Source: Novosphingobium sp. RL4
Lineage (GTDB): Bacteria; Pseudomonadota; Alphaproteobacteria; Sphingomonadales; Sphingomonadaceae
Direction of reading: 5' to 3'
DNA: 64,000 nt
Assembly: GCF_035658495.1 (NCBI RefSeq)
Contig: NZ_CP141945.1
Span: 955,501 to 1,019,500 of the forward strand
Each line of letters begins with the position of its first letter. Positions within the stretch are counted from its first letter, which is position 1. The notes under the pieces were generated by a model. It searched no databases, was not told the DNA's origin, and saw nothing but the letters and a program-made list of their open reading frames with translations. Positions 34,944 through 43,832 of the stretch are shown piece after piece. The translations under genes and the position numbers were made by a program.

Positions 34944-36299
34944 TCAGGGTAGCGCTACCCTCGGCGGCGGGAACACCAACTGCCCGAGCAGGCCGGTCAC
35001 TTCCGGGTCGTTCTTCCACGCCGATTCGATTCGCCGGGTGACGGGCCGGGAGTTCCAGCGCTCCCCCAACACCACCGCCTCTTTCATGAGCGAGACCAGT
35101 TCGTTCCGCCGCCCGGTGGCCGAGGCGTAGAATGCCGGTGTCTGGCGGATGCGCCGCCCACCCTCGGCAAGTTCGCCGCGAGCATCCGCAATCAGGATGT
35201 CGGGCGCGCGGGCAGGATCGTTGTTCAGCGCCCCCGTCATCTTTTCCGCCAGCGCGGCCGCGCCCGGATCCGAGCGCAACCGGGCGAAATCGCCGAGTTC
35301 ACGAGTGAAGCCGCGAATATCGCCCATGCCGAGATAGACCCAGGAGAGACAACTGCTGATGGTCGCGTCCTGCGGATAGGTTCGCTTGAGGTCGAGCAGG
35401 AGCGCCAGCGCTTCCCGGTCATTCCCGGCCTGCCACCGCGACCAGGCATGTTCCACCGCGATCGGCTGGGAACCGGGCATCAGCAGCATGGCCTTGGTAT
35501 AATACCGTTCGGCCATCGCGTCTTCGCCAAGATCCGAAAGGATGTTGGCCAGCCAGAAATATGTCTGCCCGTCTTCTCCATCGAGCCGCAGCGCCTCGCG
35601 GAAGGATTTGAGCGCGGCTTCGGGATCGTTGTCCCACCAGTATTCGATGAAGCCCTGCGCACGGTGAGCGCTGGCCAGATCGGGATCGAGATCGAGCGCT
35701 TTCTGAGCCGCGCTCCGCGCCTTGCCGAAGGCCTCCGCGTCGTTCACCTCGCCATATTCCCGGTAGATCAGCCAGCTTTCCGCCAGTCCCGCGCGGGCCG
35801 GCGCGTAGTTCGGGTCACGCTCGATCACGGACGTGTAGAGCCGGATCGAAGCGGCGAGATCCTTGGGTGTCCGGTGCCCCCATGCATCGCGCGCGGCCAC
35901 GAAATCGCGTGCCACGACGGGGTCTTCGGGCAGGGCCTCGCTCTGCGAACGGTCATGCCACAAGCCCCATGCGAACAGTCCTGCAAGCGCCAGCGCGGCA
36001 AGGCCTGCATAGAGGGCGGGGCTACGATATTTCCCCGTAACCGCTCCGTCCGGCTCCGCATCGAATGAACCCTGCGGCGATTGCGGCAGTGGTATGTCGA
36101 ACAGTTCGGCAGTGGAATTCCGCTGCGCCCATTCGACCAGTTCCCGCTCGAAGGCGAATACCGTCTTCTGCTTGCCGCCGGGGAGCTGATGGATCGGCAG
36201 CCCCCTTTCGCGCGCCCAGCGGGCAACGGTTGTGCGGTCGCGGCCGAAGTGAGCCGCTATCGCTTTCCACCCATCAAGTCGACGGTCTTCTGATGTCAT
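34944..36299 (-). CDS. Membrane-anchored HTH-TPR protein, putative regulator
   Basis: 451 residues. Residues 8-60 look like a helix-turn-helix of the excisionase/MerR-like kind (GWKAIAAHFGRDRTTVARWA). A single membrane segment lies near 96-115 (ALYAGLAALALAGLFAWGLW). The rest is a run of TPR helices. The layout, DNA-binding head in the cytoplasm and TPR part outside, recalls CadC/ToxR-type one-component sensors, but no target or ligand is known. The start at 36299 has only a weak GGCGGG site. The final codons coincide with a GGGTAGCGCTACCC palindrome. It lies downstream of ligD on the same strand with its own AT-rich promoter region. Confidence 0.72.
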   Translation of the reverse strand: MTSEDRRLDGWKAIAAHFGRDRTTVARWARERGLPIHQLPGGKQKTVFAFERELVEWAQRNSTAELFDIPLPQSPQGSFDAEPDGAVTGKYRSPALYAGLAALALAGLFAWGLWHDRSQSEALPEDPVVARDFVAARDAWGHRTPKDLAASIRLYTSVIERDPNYAPARAGLAESWLIYREYGEVNDAEAFGKARSAAQKALDLDPDLASAHRAQGFIEYWWDNDPEAALKSFREALRLDGEDGQTYFWLANILSDLGEDAMAERYYTKAMLLMPGSQPIAVEHAWSRWQAGNDREALALLLDLKRTYPQDATISSCLSWVYLGMGDIRGFTRELGDFARLRSDPGAAALAEKMTGALNNDPARAPDILIADARGELAEGGRRIRQTPAFYASATGRRNELVSLMKEAVVLGERWNSRPVTRRIESAWKNDPEVTGLLGQLVFPPPRVALP

Positions 36300-36400
36300 A
36301 AAAACCCGCCCGCCCCTAGGTCCCGAAGGTTACTCGCTCCTTAAGTAATTCTCAAGATTGGGAATGCCGATGTTCAGCAACGATACAGATTTTTTTGCAG

Positions 36401-36425
36401 TGTTCACAAATGAACATTATGAACA
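36401..36425. promoter_or_regulatory. Inverted repeat upstream of the HTH-TPR gene
   Basis: TGTTCA-CAAA-TGAACA is a perfect dyad, and a third half-site TGAACA follows at 36420. It sits in the AT-rich gap between the ligD stop and the HTH-TPR start, so it is a candidate operator for the latter, possibly for its own product. The spacing does not match the usual alphaproteobacterial LexA box (GTTC-N7-GTTC). Confidence 0.5.
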
Positions 36426-36434
36426 TGCTGCAGA

Positions 36435-38960
36435 TCACAAGTCGGGTAAGCTCTGTTCGGCGAAACCCCACCCCCGCAGTTGGGCGGCCCGTTCGATCAG
36501 GCGGTGGCCATCGCCGATCGCGAAGGGATGCGCATCGCTCATCTCATCCAACTCGTCCCAGGCGATCGGCACCGCTACCAGCGCTCCCACACGGGCACGG
36601 GCGGAATAAGGCAGGACCGCTGTGCTACCGCGCTGGTTGCGCAGCCAGTCGATGAATATCCTGCCCTTGCGTCTGGCCTTGCTCATCGTGGCGACGTAGC
36701 GATCGGGTTCCGCCTGGCTCAGCGCTTCGGCGAACCGGCGCGAGAAATCCTTGTGCGCTTCCCAGTCGTGACCGGGCGTAAGCGGCACGATGACATGCAC
36801 CCCCTTGCCTCCCGAAAGCATGGCAAAGCTGACGAGGCCGATATCCGCAAGGTGGCGGCGCAAGTCCTGCGCGGCGCGGCGGCATTCCGCGAATGGCAGC
36901 CCTTCGTCGGGGTCGAGGTCGAAGACCATGCGATCAGGCTTCTCCACCGCATCGGCGCGGGCGCCCCAGCCGTGGAATTCGATCGTGCCCATCTGCACGC
37001 AGGCAACCAGACCGTCCGCGTCGCCAAGGTACAGATAGTCCTCGCTGCCGCCATCCTTCTCGCGGATCGGGACATGATGCACATGTTCGCCGAACGAGCC
37101 ACTGTCATGCTTCTGGAAGAAACATTTCTTCGCGCGGCCCTGAGGACACCGCACGAGGCTGATAGGCCGGTTGGCGGCAAAGGGCAGCATGAGCGGCGCG
37201 ATCTCGGCGTAGTAATCGGCAAGCTCGCCCTTGGTCTGGCCGCTTTCGGGAAATATCACGCGGTCGCGGCTGGTCACTTTCACGTCGATCACGGCGCGTG
37301 GGGCGGGTTTTGGCATTTCCGGCGCAACTTCCCTTGCTTCCTTGTCCCCGCGCAGCCCCAGGAAGCTGGCATGGCGAACCCGGCCTTCGGCCGTGAATTC
37401 CGCGAAGGCCACTTCGGCGACCAGTTTCGGCGTGACCCAGCTCGCCCCCCGCGCCTCCGCGCCTGCCACTTCGGCGGGCGCGGTCTTGCGTGCCAGAGGG
37501 GCCAGTCTGGCGGCGATGTCGTTCAGCCCATCGGCGTCGAAACCGGTGCCGACCTTGCCGCGATAGACCAGCCTGCCGTCTTCGTACTGGCCCAGCAGAA
37601 GCGAGGAAAACGGCCGTCCGCGCGCAGTGGAGCGGCTCCAGCCGATCACCACGAACTCCTGCCGCCGGGTGCACTTGATCTTGACCCAGCTTCGCGTGCG
37701 CCGCCCCGCGTAAGCCGCATCGATGCGCTTGGCGATCACGCCTTCCTGCCCGGCCCGGCACATGGCATCGTATAGCTTTTCGCCCGCGCCGATCACATGG
37801 TCGGCCACGAAAACGGGCGGCAGCGCTTCCGAAAGGAGCGCCTCCAGCCGCTCTTTCCGCTCGATATTGGGAAGCGGGGCCAGATCGCGACCGTCAAGTT
37901 CCAGCAGGTCGAATGCGTGGAACTCCAGAGCATCGCTGTCCTTCTGGCTGCCATGGCCGCGCTTGAGCACGGCCTGCAGGCTGGAGAAGCTCGGATTCCC
38001 ATCCGCGCCCCGCGCGATGATCTCTCCGTCGACCAGGCAGGGCGGCAGGTCCAGCCCGGCGATGATCCCGGCCAGCGGCGCGAACTTGTCGGTCCAGTCG
38101 TGGCCGTTGCGGGTAAAGACGCGGACCGTGCTTCCCGCCGCCGCAACCAGCGCACGATAACCGTCGAACTTGATCTCGTGCATCCACAGGTTGCCGTCCG
38201 GCACCGCGTCCACCAAAGTCGCGAGCTGCAAGGCGCGGAATTTCGGCGGCGTGCCGGTTCGCGCCTTGCGCGCCCTCGGTTTCGCAGCCTTTGCATTATG
38301 CTCGGCCGCAGCGCCCATGGCCTGCGCGAAAGCCTTGCCTTTCTTGCCCCTTAGCGACTGAGTGCCCTGCCGATCGGCCTCGATCTCGGCCATGGTCCGG
38401 CCGGTGAGAACGCTGGTAAGCCCCTCGTCCACTAACCTGTCGCCCGAAAGCGCCTCACCGTCTGCGACCTTGCGCAGCAGCCAGTTCTCGCGCTTCTCGC
38501 CGGGGCGGCCCTTCATGCGCACCAGCAGCCATTCGCCCTTCATCCGTTCCCCGTGGAGGGCGAAATGCAGATGGCCCTGCTCGATATCCTTCGCGCTCTT
38601 GCCCGCGACCGGCGCCCATGTCCCCTCGTCCCACAGCATCACCGTGCCGCCGCCGTATTCGCCGTGCGGAATGCTTCCCTCGAATTCGGCGTAGGAGAGC
38701 GGATGGTCCTCGGTGCGCACCGCAAGGCGCTTGTCCTCGGGATCGGCGCTCGGCCCCCTGGTCACCGCCCAGGACTTGAGCACGCCGTCCACTTCGAGCC
38801 GGAAATCCCAGTGCAACCGCCGCGCGGCATGTTTCTGGACGATGAAGAGATCGCCGCCGGCGCTCACCCCCTGTTTGCCTGACGGTTCCGCCGTCCTCGC
38901 GAAGTCGCGCTTGCGGTTGTATTCGGCAAGGGGATCGGGTTTCCTCACGCCTCGCGCCAT
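36435..38960 (-). CDS. ligD: ATP-dependent DNA ligase D (end joining)
   Basis: 841 residues with the three LigD domains in the Pseudomonas order. The 3'-phosphoesterase domain (about 35-180) has HAARRLHWDFRLEVDG and SIPHGEYG. The ligase domain (about 240-540) has the adenylated lysine Lys264 in EIKFDGYR. The polymerase/primase domain (about 555-841) has FDLDPDEG with its metal-binding acids and LSGGKGVHVIVPL. It processes and seals double-strand breaks bound by Ku. ATG 38960 lies three bases after the ku stop, so the two form an operon. Confidence 0.96.
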   Translation of the reverse strand: MARGVRKPDPLAEYNRKRDFARTAEPSGKQGVSAGGDLFIVQKHAARRLHWDFRLEVDGVLKSWAVTRGPSADPEDKRLAVRTEDHPLSYAEFEGSIPHGEYGGGTVMLWDEGTWAPVAGKSAKDIEQGHLHFALHGERMKGEWLLVRMKGRPGEKRENWLLRKVADGEALSGDRLVDEGLTSVLTGRTMAEIEADRQGTQSLRGKKGKAFAQAMGAAAEHNAKAAKPRARKARTGTPPKFRALQLATLVDAVPDGNLWMHEIKFDGYRALVAAAGSTVRVFTRNGHDWTDKFAPLAGIIAGLDLPPCLVDGEIIARGADGNPSFSSLQAVLKRGHGSQKDSDALEFHAFDLLELDGRDLAPLPNIERKERLEALLSEALPPVFVADHVIGAGEKLYDAMCRAGQEGVIAKRIDAAYAGRRTRSWVKIKCTRRQEFVVIGWSRSTARGRPFSSLLLGQYEDGRLVYRGKVGTGFDADGLNDIAARLAPLARKTAPAEVAGAEARGASWVTPKLVAEVAFAEFTAEGRVRHASFLGLRGDKEAREVAPEMPKPAPRAVIDVKVTSRDRVIFPESGQTKGELADYYAEIAPLMLPFAANRPISLVRCPQGRAKKCFFQKHDSGSFGEHVHHVPIREKDGGSEDYLYLGDADGLVACVQMGTIEFHGWGARADAVEKPDRMVFDLDPDEGLPFAECRRAAQDLRRHLADIGLVSFAMLSGGKGVHVIVPLTPGHDWEAHKDFSRRFAEALSQAEPDRYVATMSKARRKGRIFIDWLRNQRGSTAVLPYSARARVGALVAVPIAWDELDEMSDAHPFAIGDGHRLIERAAQLRGWGFAEQSLPDL

Positions 38961-38963
38961 GGC

Positions 38964-39854
38964 TCAGGCCCGCTTGCTGCCGCGTGTCGCCGCGGTCTTG
39001 CCGGAAGGCGCCGCGCGTTTGGCAGGCGCCTTTTTCGCGGGCGCGGCTTTCTTCGCTGCTCCCCCTTCGCCTACCGATTTCCTGAGCGCCGCCATCAGGT
39101 CGATCACGTTGCCCTTGCGGTTCCCGGCGGGTTCCTCGACGTCCTCCAGCACCCGCTTGTTGCTCTTGGACTTGACCTTCTTGTCGATCAGGCGGTGAAG
39201 CGCGTCGATGTAGCGGTCATGAAACTCGGCCGGGCGGAAAGGCGCGGTCTTCTTGTCGATCAGCGTGGTCGCCAGGTCGAGCAGGTCGGCATCGGGGCTG
39301 TCGTCGCCGATCTCGCGGAAATAGCCCTGCGCCTTGTTCACCTCGTCTGCATAGCGCAGAACTTCCATGACGAGGCCCCGTCCGCAGGGCTTGATCGACA
39401 CGAGTTGCTCGCGCCCCCGCACCGCCAACTGGCCTAGCCCGACCTTGCGGCTTTTCCGCAGCGCCTCGCGGAGCACGATATAGGCTTCCTCGGCGAGATC
39501 GTCGGCCGGCACCACGAAGTAGGGCTTCTCGTAATAGAGCACGTCGATCTCGTCGGCATCCACGAACTGGACAAGCTCCAGGGTCTTGCGGCTTTCGATC
39601 TTCACCGCCTCGATCTCCTCCTCATCGAGGAGGACGTAGTTGCCCTTGGACACCTCGTAGCCCTTGATGATCTCATCACGGTCCACCGGGCCCACGCCGG
39701 CGGCCACCTTTTCGTAGCGGATGCGCTTTCCGGTGGGTTCGTGGATCTGGTGAAAGGAGATCGCGGCGCCGGACTTCGTGGCCGGATAGACCTCGATCGG
39801 GATCGAGACGAGCGCCAGCCTGATCTGTCCCTGCCAGTATGCGCGTGCGGCCAT
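38964..39854 (-). CDS. ku: Ku-type DNA end-binding protein
   Basis: 296 residues with the bacterial Ku core (RAYWQGQIRLALVSIPIEVYPAT, split here as the opening strand and the conserved SIPIEVYPAT turn) and FHDRYIDALHRLIDKK near residue 220. A Lys- and Ala-rich tail of about 45 residues follows, a feature known to help Ku bind and thread along DNA. ATG 39854 has AGGAAGGA at seven bases; the longer upstream frame is not Ku-like. It dimerises on broken ends and recruits LigD, whose gene follows directly. Confidence 0.96.
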   Translation of the reverse strand: MAARAYWQGQIRLALVSIPIEVYPATKSGAAISFHQIHEPTGKRIRYEKVAAGVGPVDRDEIIKGYEVSKGNYVLLDEEEIEAVKIESRKTLELVQFVDADEIDVLYYEKPYFVVPADDLAEEAYIVLREALRKSRKVGLGQLAVRGREQLVSIKPCGRGLVMEVLRYADEVNKAQGYFREIGDDSPDADLLDLATTLIDKKTAPFRPAEFHDRYIDALHRLIDKKVKSKSNKRVLEDVEEPAGNRKGNVIDLMAALRKSVGEGGAAKKAAPAKKAPAKRAAPSGKTAATRGSKRA

Positions 39855-40009
39855 GGCCTGTTCCTTCCTCGCAGGAAGAAGGAAGCCGCGAGGGCCTGTC
39901 GTGGTTCCCGTGGCCATTCGGGCGAGCGCCGAAAGAGATGAAGATCGCGCTGCCCCCGAACGCCCGCCTCGCACGTTCCAGTCTGGTTCGGCAAAGGCGA
40001 AGGACGGCA

Positions 40010-41251
40010 ATGGCGATGAACGAGCAATCGATGGTTCTCACGGAATCCCGCGACTTGCGCACCGGCAGCGTGCCCTGGCGGGAAAGCGAATGGCACTGCC
40101 CCAAGACCTCGGAATTCCCTTCCGCCGAAGTGGACATTGCGATCCTGGGCGGCGGCATAATGGGTGCGATCCTGGCCGAACGCCTGAGCGCAAGCGGCCG
40201 GAAAGTCGCCGTCTGCGATCGCCGTCCGCCCGGTTGCGGCAGCACGGCCGCCTCCACCGCACAGATCATGTGGGCCATGGACGTGCCCCTGCTGACCCTG
40301 GCCCGGACGCTGGGCGAGCCGGAAGCGGCCCGGCGCTGGAAGCGCGTGTTCGCCGCGGTCCAGCGGTTCGGCGAACGGCTGGACCGGCTCGGGATCGACG
40401 GCAAGCGCACATGTCCCACGCTCTATCTCGCGGGCGACCTGCTGGATGCCGATGGGCTGCGGGAGGAAGCCGAAGCCCATCGCCGCCATGACCTGCCGTC
40501 CGACTACCTCGACGCGGCGGCCGTGGCCGAACGTTTCGGAGTGGCGCCCCGCGCCGGTATCGTCTCCTCCGGCTCCTTCTCCATCGACCCCGTGCATACC
40601 TGCCACGAACTGCTGGGCCGCGCCCGGCAGTCCGGCGCGGAAGTGGTCTATCCGATCGACATCGCCGCGCTGCACCCCGATCCCGCCGGGATCGTGCTGG
40701 AGGCGTCCGACGGGCGCTCGTTCCGCGCAAGGGACGTGATCCTGGCCACCGGCTACGAGCGCGCGCGCCTGTTCCTGCCCTCCAGCTTCTCATTGCTTTC
40801 GACTTTTGCCATTGCGACGCGGCCCGGAATCGCTCCGCTCTGGCGGGAGGACGCCATGATCTGGGAGGCGAGCGATCCCTACCTCTACGTTCGCACCACA
40901 CCCGACGGGCGGGTGATCGCGGGCGGCGAGGATGTCGAACTGGCCGATTCCGACAACCGCGATGCGCTGCTCCCCGGCAAGGCGGGAACGATCGCCGCGA
41001 AGCTGGCCGCCACGCTGGGGTCCGGGCCGATCGCATGGGATCGCGCCTGGAGCGCGACCTTCGGAAGTTCCCCCGACGGATTGCCCGCGATCGGCCGCAG
41101 CGCTTCGATGGAGCATGTCTGGCTGGCGGCCGGGTTCGGCGGCAACGGCATAGCCTTCGCCGCTCTCGCCGCGGAACTGCTGGAGCGCGAGCTTGCGGGT
41201 GAGCCCGACCCGGATGGCGACGGGTTCGACCCCTACCGGTTTTCGTCCTGA
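40010..41251 (+). CDS. FAD-dependent oxidoreductase, DAO family
   Basis: 413 residues. A Rossmann motif for FAD begins near residue 42 (DIAILGGGIMGAILAERLS), and the C terminus carries the second FAD-contact region (LWLAAGFGGNGIAFA-like, here VWLAAGFGGNGIAFA). The layout matches amino-acid or gamma-glutamylputrescine oxidases of the DAO superfamily, and no membrane or signal segment is visible. ATG 40010 has AAGGA at five bases. It is divergent from ku and shares a 155-base upstream region with it. The substrate cannot be read from sequence. Confidence 0.82.
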   Translation: MAMNEQSMVLTESRDLRTGSVPWRESEWHCPKTSEFPSAEVDIAILGGGIMGAILAERLSASGRKVAVCDRRPPGCGSTAASTAQIMWAMDVPLLTLARTLGEPEAARRWKRVFAAVQRFGERLDRLGIDGKRTCPTLYLAGDLLDADGLREEAEAHRRHDLPSDYLDAAAVAERFGVAPRAGIVSSGSFSIDPVHTCHELLGRARQSGAEVVYPIDIAALHPDPAGIVLEASDGRSFRARDVILATGYERARLFLPSSFSLLSTFAIATRPGIAPLWREDAMIWEASDPYLYVRTTPDGRVIAGGEDVELADSDNRDALLPGKAGTIAAKLAATLGSGPIAWDRAWSATFGSSPDGLPAIGRSASMEHVWLAAGFGGNGIAFAALAAELLERELAGEPDPDGDGFDPYRFSS

Positions 41252-41416
41252 ACGCCGCCCCCTGCGCCGCCCTCTGCGACAGACGCCCCGCAATTCGCGC
41301 CGGACAGTGGATCGCAATCCCCGGCGGCCCGTTTGAACTTCAGACGCCGAGAGAGCCGGCCAGTCCCGGACATCTCCTCCGTCCGAAAGTTTTGAAAAAC
41401 GCCAAGGAGAGCAGCC

Positions 41417-42334
41417 ATGAATCGACGCGATCCCAACATCACGCCCTCGGCCGGAAAGCAGCCTTCCGGCGGCTATCGCAGTGACGAATCGTCCTGGGAT
41501 TCGCCGCGCCAGACCCATCAGTGGCAAGCCGACGCAAACCGTCAGGCCGGCGGTGACTGGGTGCAGGATGACGATCAGGGCACCAGCCACTTCGGTGAAG
41601 GCCGCGCCCGCGACAGGGCTCGCCCGGATGGCGCCAGCCGCTACGATACCGGCTCGCGCGATTATCGCGGCGACGACAGGCGACCCCTGCAAGGCGAACG
41701 CCGCTATCGCTTCTCCGGGGAGAGCCGCTCTGCAAGCACCTCCGAATACCCCACGCACACTTTCGATGCGAGTGGCGGCAACGACTTCGCCGAATTCACC
41801 GGCGACGACTATGGCGGCCGGGATTTCTACAATCGCGGCGGCGGCCTGACCGGCGGCATGAGGCCGAGCGGTTCCTATCGGCCCAGCCATGGCCCCGGAA
41901 GCTGGGCATCCAGCGATGACTATGGCGGCTGGCGCGAATATGGCGAACGCCGCGGCTTCCTCGAACGCGCGGGCGACGAGATCGCAAGCTGGTTCGGCAG
42001 CGAGGATGCCACGCGCCGGCGCGAGGAAGACCACCGCGAGGATCATCGCGGCCGCGGGCCGTCCGATTACACCCGCTCCGACGAACGTATTCGCGAGGAC
42101 GTGAACGATACGCTGACGAATGACTGGCGGATCGACGCCAGCCATGTCCGGGTTGTGGTAAAGGACGGTGAAGTCACGCTTGAGGGCACGGTGAGCAGCC
42201 GCCAGTCGAAGCGCCGCGCCGAAGACCTTGCGGACGACATCACCGGCGTGCGCCATGTGCAGAACAACTTGCGCGTCGGCGATTCAGTGGGAAGCACGAC
42301 CACGCCATCGGCCACCACGCCGCTGTCTCGCTGA
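41417..42334 (+). CDS. BON-domain protein with long low-complexity N terminus
   Basis: 305 residues. About 200 residues of Gly, Arg, Asp and Ser-rich sequence precede a SWFGSEDATRRREEDHR segment seen in other sphingomonad BON proteins, then one BON domain (about 215-288: IREDVNDTLTNDWRIDASHV, VVKDGEVTLEGTV, DDITGVRHVQNNL). BON domains bind membranes or phospholipids and often occur in osmotic or envelope stress proteins. No signal peptide is visible, so localisation is unclear. ATG 41417 has AAGGAGA at six bases. A strong terminator follows, making this a single-gene unit. Confidence 0.85.
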   Translation: MNRRDPNITPSAGKQPSGGYRSDESSWDSPRQTHQWQADANRQAGGDWVQDDDQGTSHFGEGRARDRARPDGASRYDTGSRDYRGDDRRPLQGERRYRFSGESRSASTSEYPTHTFDASGGNDFAEFTGDDYGGRDFYNRGGGLTGGMRPSGSYRPSHGPGSWASSDDYGGWREYGERRGFLERAGDEIASWFGSEDATRRREEDHREDHRGRGPSDYTRSDERIREDVNDTLTNDWRIDASHVRVVVKDGEVTLEGTVSSRQSKRRAEDLADDITGVRHVQNNLRVGDSVGSTTTPSATTPLSR

Positions 42335-42362
42335 TCGCTCAGCGATACGCGGACAGGTTCGA

Positions 42363-42390
42363 GGGGAAGCCCGAAAGGGCTTCCCCTTTT
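42363..42390 (+). terminator. Intrinsic terminator after the BON-domain gene
   Basis: GGGGAAGCCC, loop GAAA, GGGCTTCCCC, then TTTT: a textbook rho-independent terminator 29 bases after the stop. Confidence 0.95.
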
Positions 42391-42539
42391 CGCATCCATT
42401 ACCCTCCGCATCCGCTCCGGCTCGGTCCGTTCGCCCTTGGGGCGCGGTCAGGAGTATCCGAGCTGGAGGCCGGGTTTGACGGGGCCCGATCACCGCGCCA
42501 GACAGGGCCTGTCTTTTCCATCCCGAAAGTGCCCGATCC

Positions 42540-43013
42540 ATGCAGCGCGTGACCATCTCCATCGACGATCAACTCGTGGAGACGCTGGACCAGCTGATTG
42601 CCGAGCGCGGCTATCAGAGCCGTTCGGAAGCCATGCGCGACCTTGTGCGCGGCGCCATCGAAAGCTGGCGGCAGGAGAACAGCCGCAGCGAGCATTGCGT
42701 GGCCAACCTGTCCTACGTCTTCGACCGCCGCACCCGCTCGCTGCCGCAGCGCCTTGCCGATCTCCAGCACGAACACCACGATCTGGTGGCGGCCAGCACG
42801 CTGGTCCGGCTGGACCATGACCACGGACTGGAAAGCGTGATGCTCAAGGGGCCGACCCGCCAGGTCAAGGCTTTCGCCGACCGGGTCCGGGCCGAGCGGG
42901 GCGTGCGCTTCGGCACGATCAACATGCTCGACGTGGAAGCCGGAGACGGTCACGACCACGCTGGCGCGCATGACCACCACGGCCATGCGCATATGTCACC
43001 GCGCAGCAAGTGA
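42540..43013 (+). CDS. nikR: NikR-family ribbon-helix-helix regulator with altered metal site
   Basis: 157 residues. The N-terminal ribbon-helix-helix (MQRVTISIDDQLVETLDQL) keeps Arg3, Thr5 and a Ser at position 7, the residues that read the operator in E. coli NikR. The C-terminal ACT-like domain aligns throughout, but at the high-affinity nickel site only the equivalent of His76 remains: His87 is Leu, His89 is Arg and Cys95 is Gly. A His-rich tail (GDGHDHAGAHDHHGHAH) is extra. A perfect GTATGA-N16-TCATAC site lies before the nearby TBDR gene. It overlaps the convergent permease gene by 18 bases. Metal specificity is therefore uncertain. Confidence 0.88.
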   Translation: MQRVTISIDDQLVETLDQLIAERGYQSRSEAMRDLVRGAIESWRQENSRSEHCVANLSYVFDRRTRSLPQRLADLQHEHHDLVAASTLVRLDHDHGLESVMLKGPTRQVKAFADRVRAERGVRFGTINMLDVEAGDGHDHAGAHDHHGHAHMSPRSK

Positions 43014-43832
43014 AGGCCCGGCGCGCCCTCCTCTGGCACGCAGGGCGTGCAGCAGCGCAGCGAAGGCGAAAGTCCCGGCGCTGAGCGCGACGACCGCAGC
43101 GCTGGCGGCAAGCCCGTGCGCCTCGCGCCATTGATCCAGCCTCGGCAGCAGCAGGGCCGCCATTCCCAGCAGGCCCAGCCCGAGATTGGCAAGTCCGATC
43201 CCGCCGGTGACGGCGCGCGAGACCATCGCCGCGCGCGCGTCGGCCGAGCGCAGGAGATGGACGGTCAAGGCCCCGTTCGCGGTTCCCACCAGCACCATTC
43301 CCGCCGCGAAACCTGCACAGCCCATCAGCGCCCAGGGCCAGCCGCCCAGCAGCTTTCCCGCAACCCCCAGCCCGAGCGCGATCGCCACCGTATCGAACGA
43401 GATCGCAAAAAGGGCGCCGGTCAGCACGATCATCAGGCTCCTGTCGGCAGGAGGAACCAGCCGGCTGCGCCAGCCCCGGACCGGGACCGGCCCGGTTCCG
43501 GCATGGCGACGTACCGCGCGCAGGTTCATCATGCCCAGCAGGATCAGTGTCGTGGCCGATATGGCCACTCCCGTCAGCGCCAGCCAGTCGGGCGGGGCCA
43601 CTTGGCGGGAAAGGAACAGGCATCCGGCAAAAGCGATCCCGGTCACGACCAGAACGTGACCGGCCGCGAAGGAGACCCCCGCCATGCGGGCGTGCCACGG
43701 CCGGGAAACCGCAGATCGCCGCGCGGCAGCGTCTACCACGGCAAGATGATCGGCATCCAGCGCATGGCGCGCGCCAAGCGCGAAACCGGTCAGCAGAAGC
43801 GCCTGAAACGAGAGCGTGGCCGGATCGATCAC
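42996..43832 (-). CDS. NiCoT-type nickel/cobalt permease
   Basis: 278 residues, 6-8 membrane helices, somewhat shorter than usual NiCoT proteins. The family signature H-x4-D-H is present in helix 2 as RHALDADH (His23, Asp28, His29), followed by FAAGHVLVV and SFDTVAIALG, which correspond to the other metal-pathway motifs. ATG 43832 overlaps the TBDR stop (ATGA), so outer- and inner-membrane transport are coupled. With NikR next door, nickel (or cobalt) uptake is likely. Confidence 0.86.
   Translation of the reverse strand: MIDPATLSFQALLLTGFALGARHALDADHLAVVDAAARRSAVSRPWHARMAGVSFAAGHVLVVTGIAFAGCLFLSRQVAPPDWLALTGVAISATTLILLGMMNLRAVRRHAGTGPVPVRGWRSRLVPPADRSLMIVLTGALFAISFDTVAIALGLGVAGKLLGGWPWALMGCAGFAAGMVLVGTANGALTVHLLRSADARAAMVSRAVTGGIGLANLGLGLLGMAALLLPRLDQWREAHGLAASAAVVALSAGTFAFAALLHALRARGGRAGPSLAAR

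Noticed and set aside
34947..34960. GGGTAGCGCTACCC, a perfect palindrome with the xylan operator core
   Set aside because: It lies in the last codons and stop region of the HTH-TPR gene and 11 kb from the xylan locus. The flanks differ (GGG/CCC rather than TGG/CCA), and no gene start is nearby, so I do not count it as part of the regulon.
36401..36425. LexA/SOS box before the HTH-TPR gene or ligD
   Set aside because: The half-site spacing (6 and 5 bases, inverted and direct) does not match GTTC-N7-GTTC, and the site is downstream, not upstream, of ligD.
39855..40009. Possible EcfG (general stress) promoter before ku: GGAAC followed by CGTT
   Set aside because: The spacer is 12 bases, not the usual 16-17, so it does not fit the consensus.
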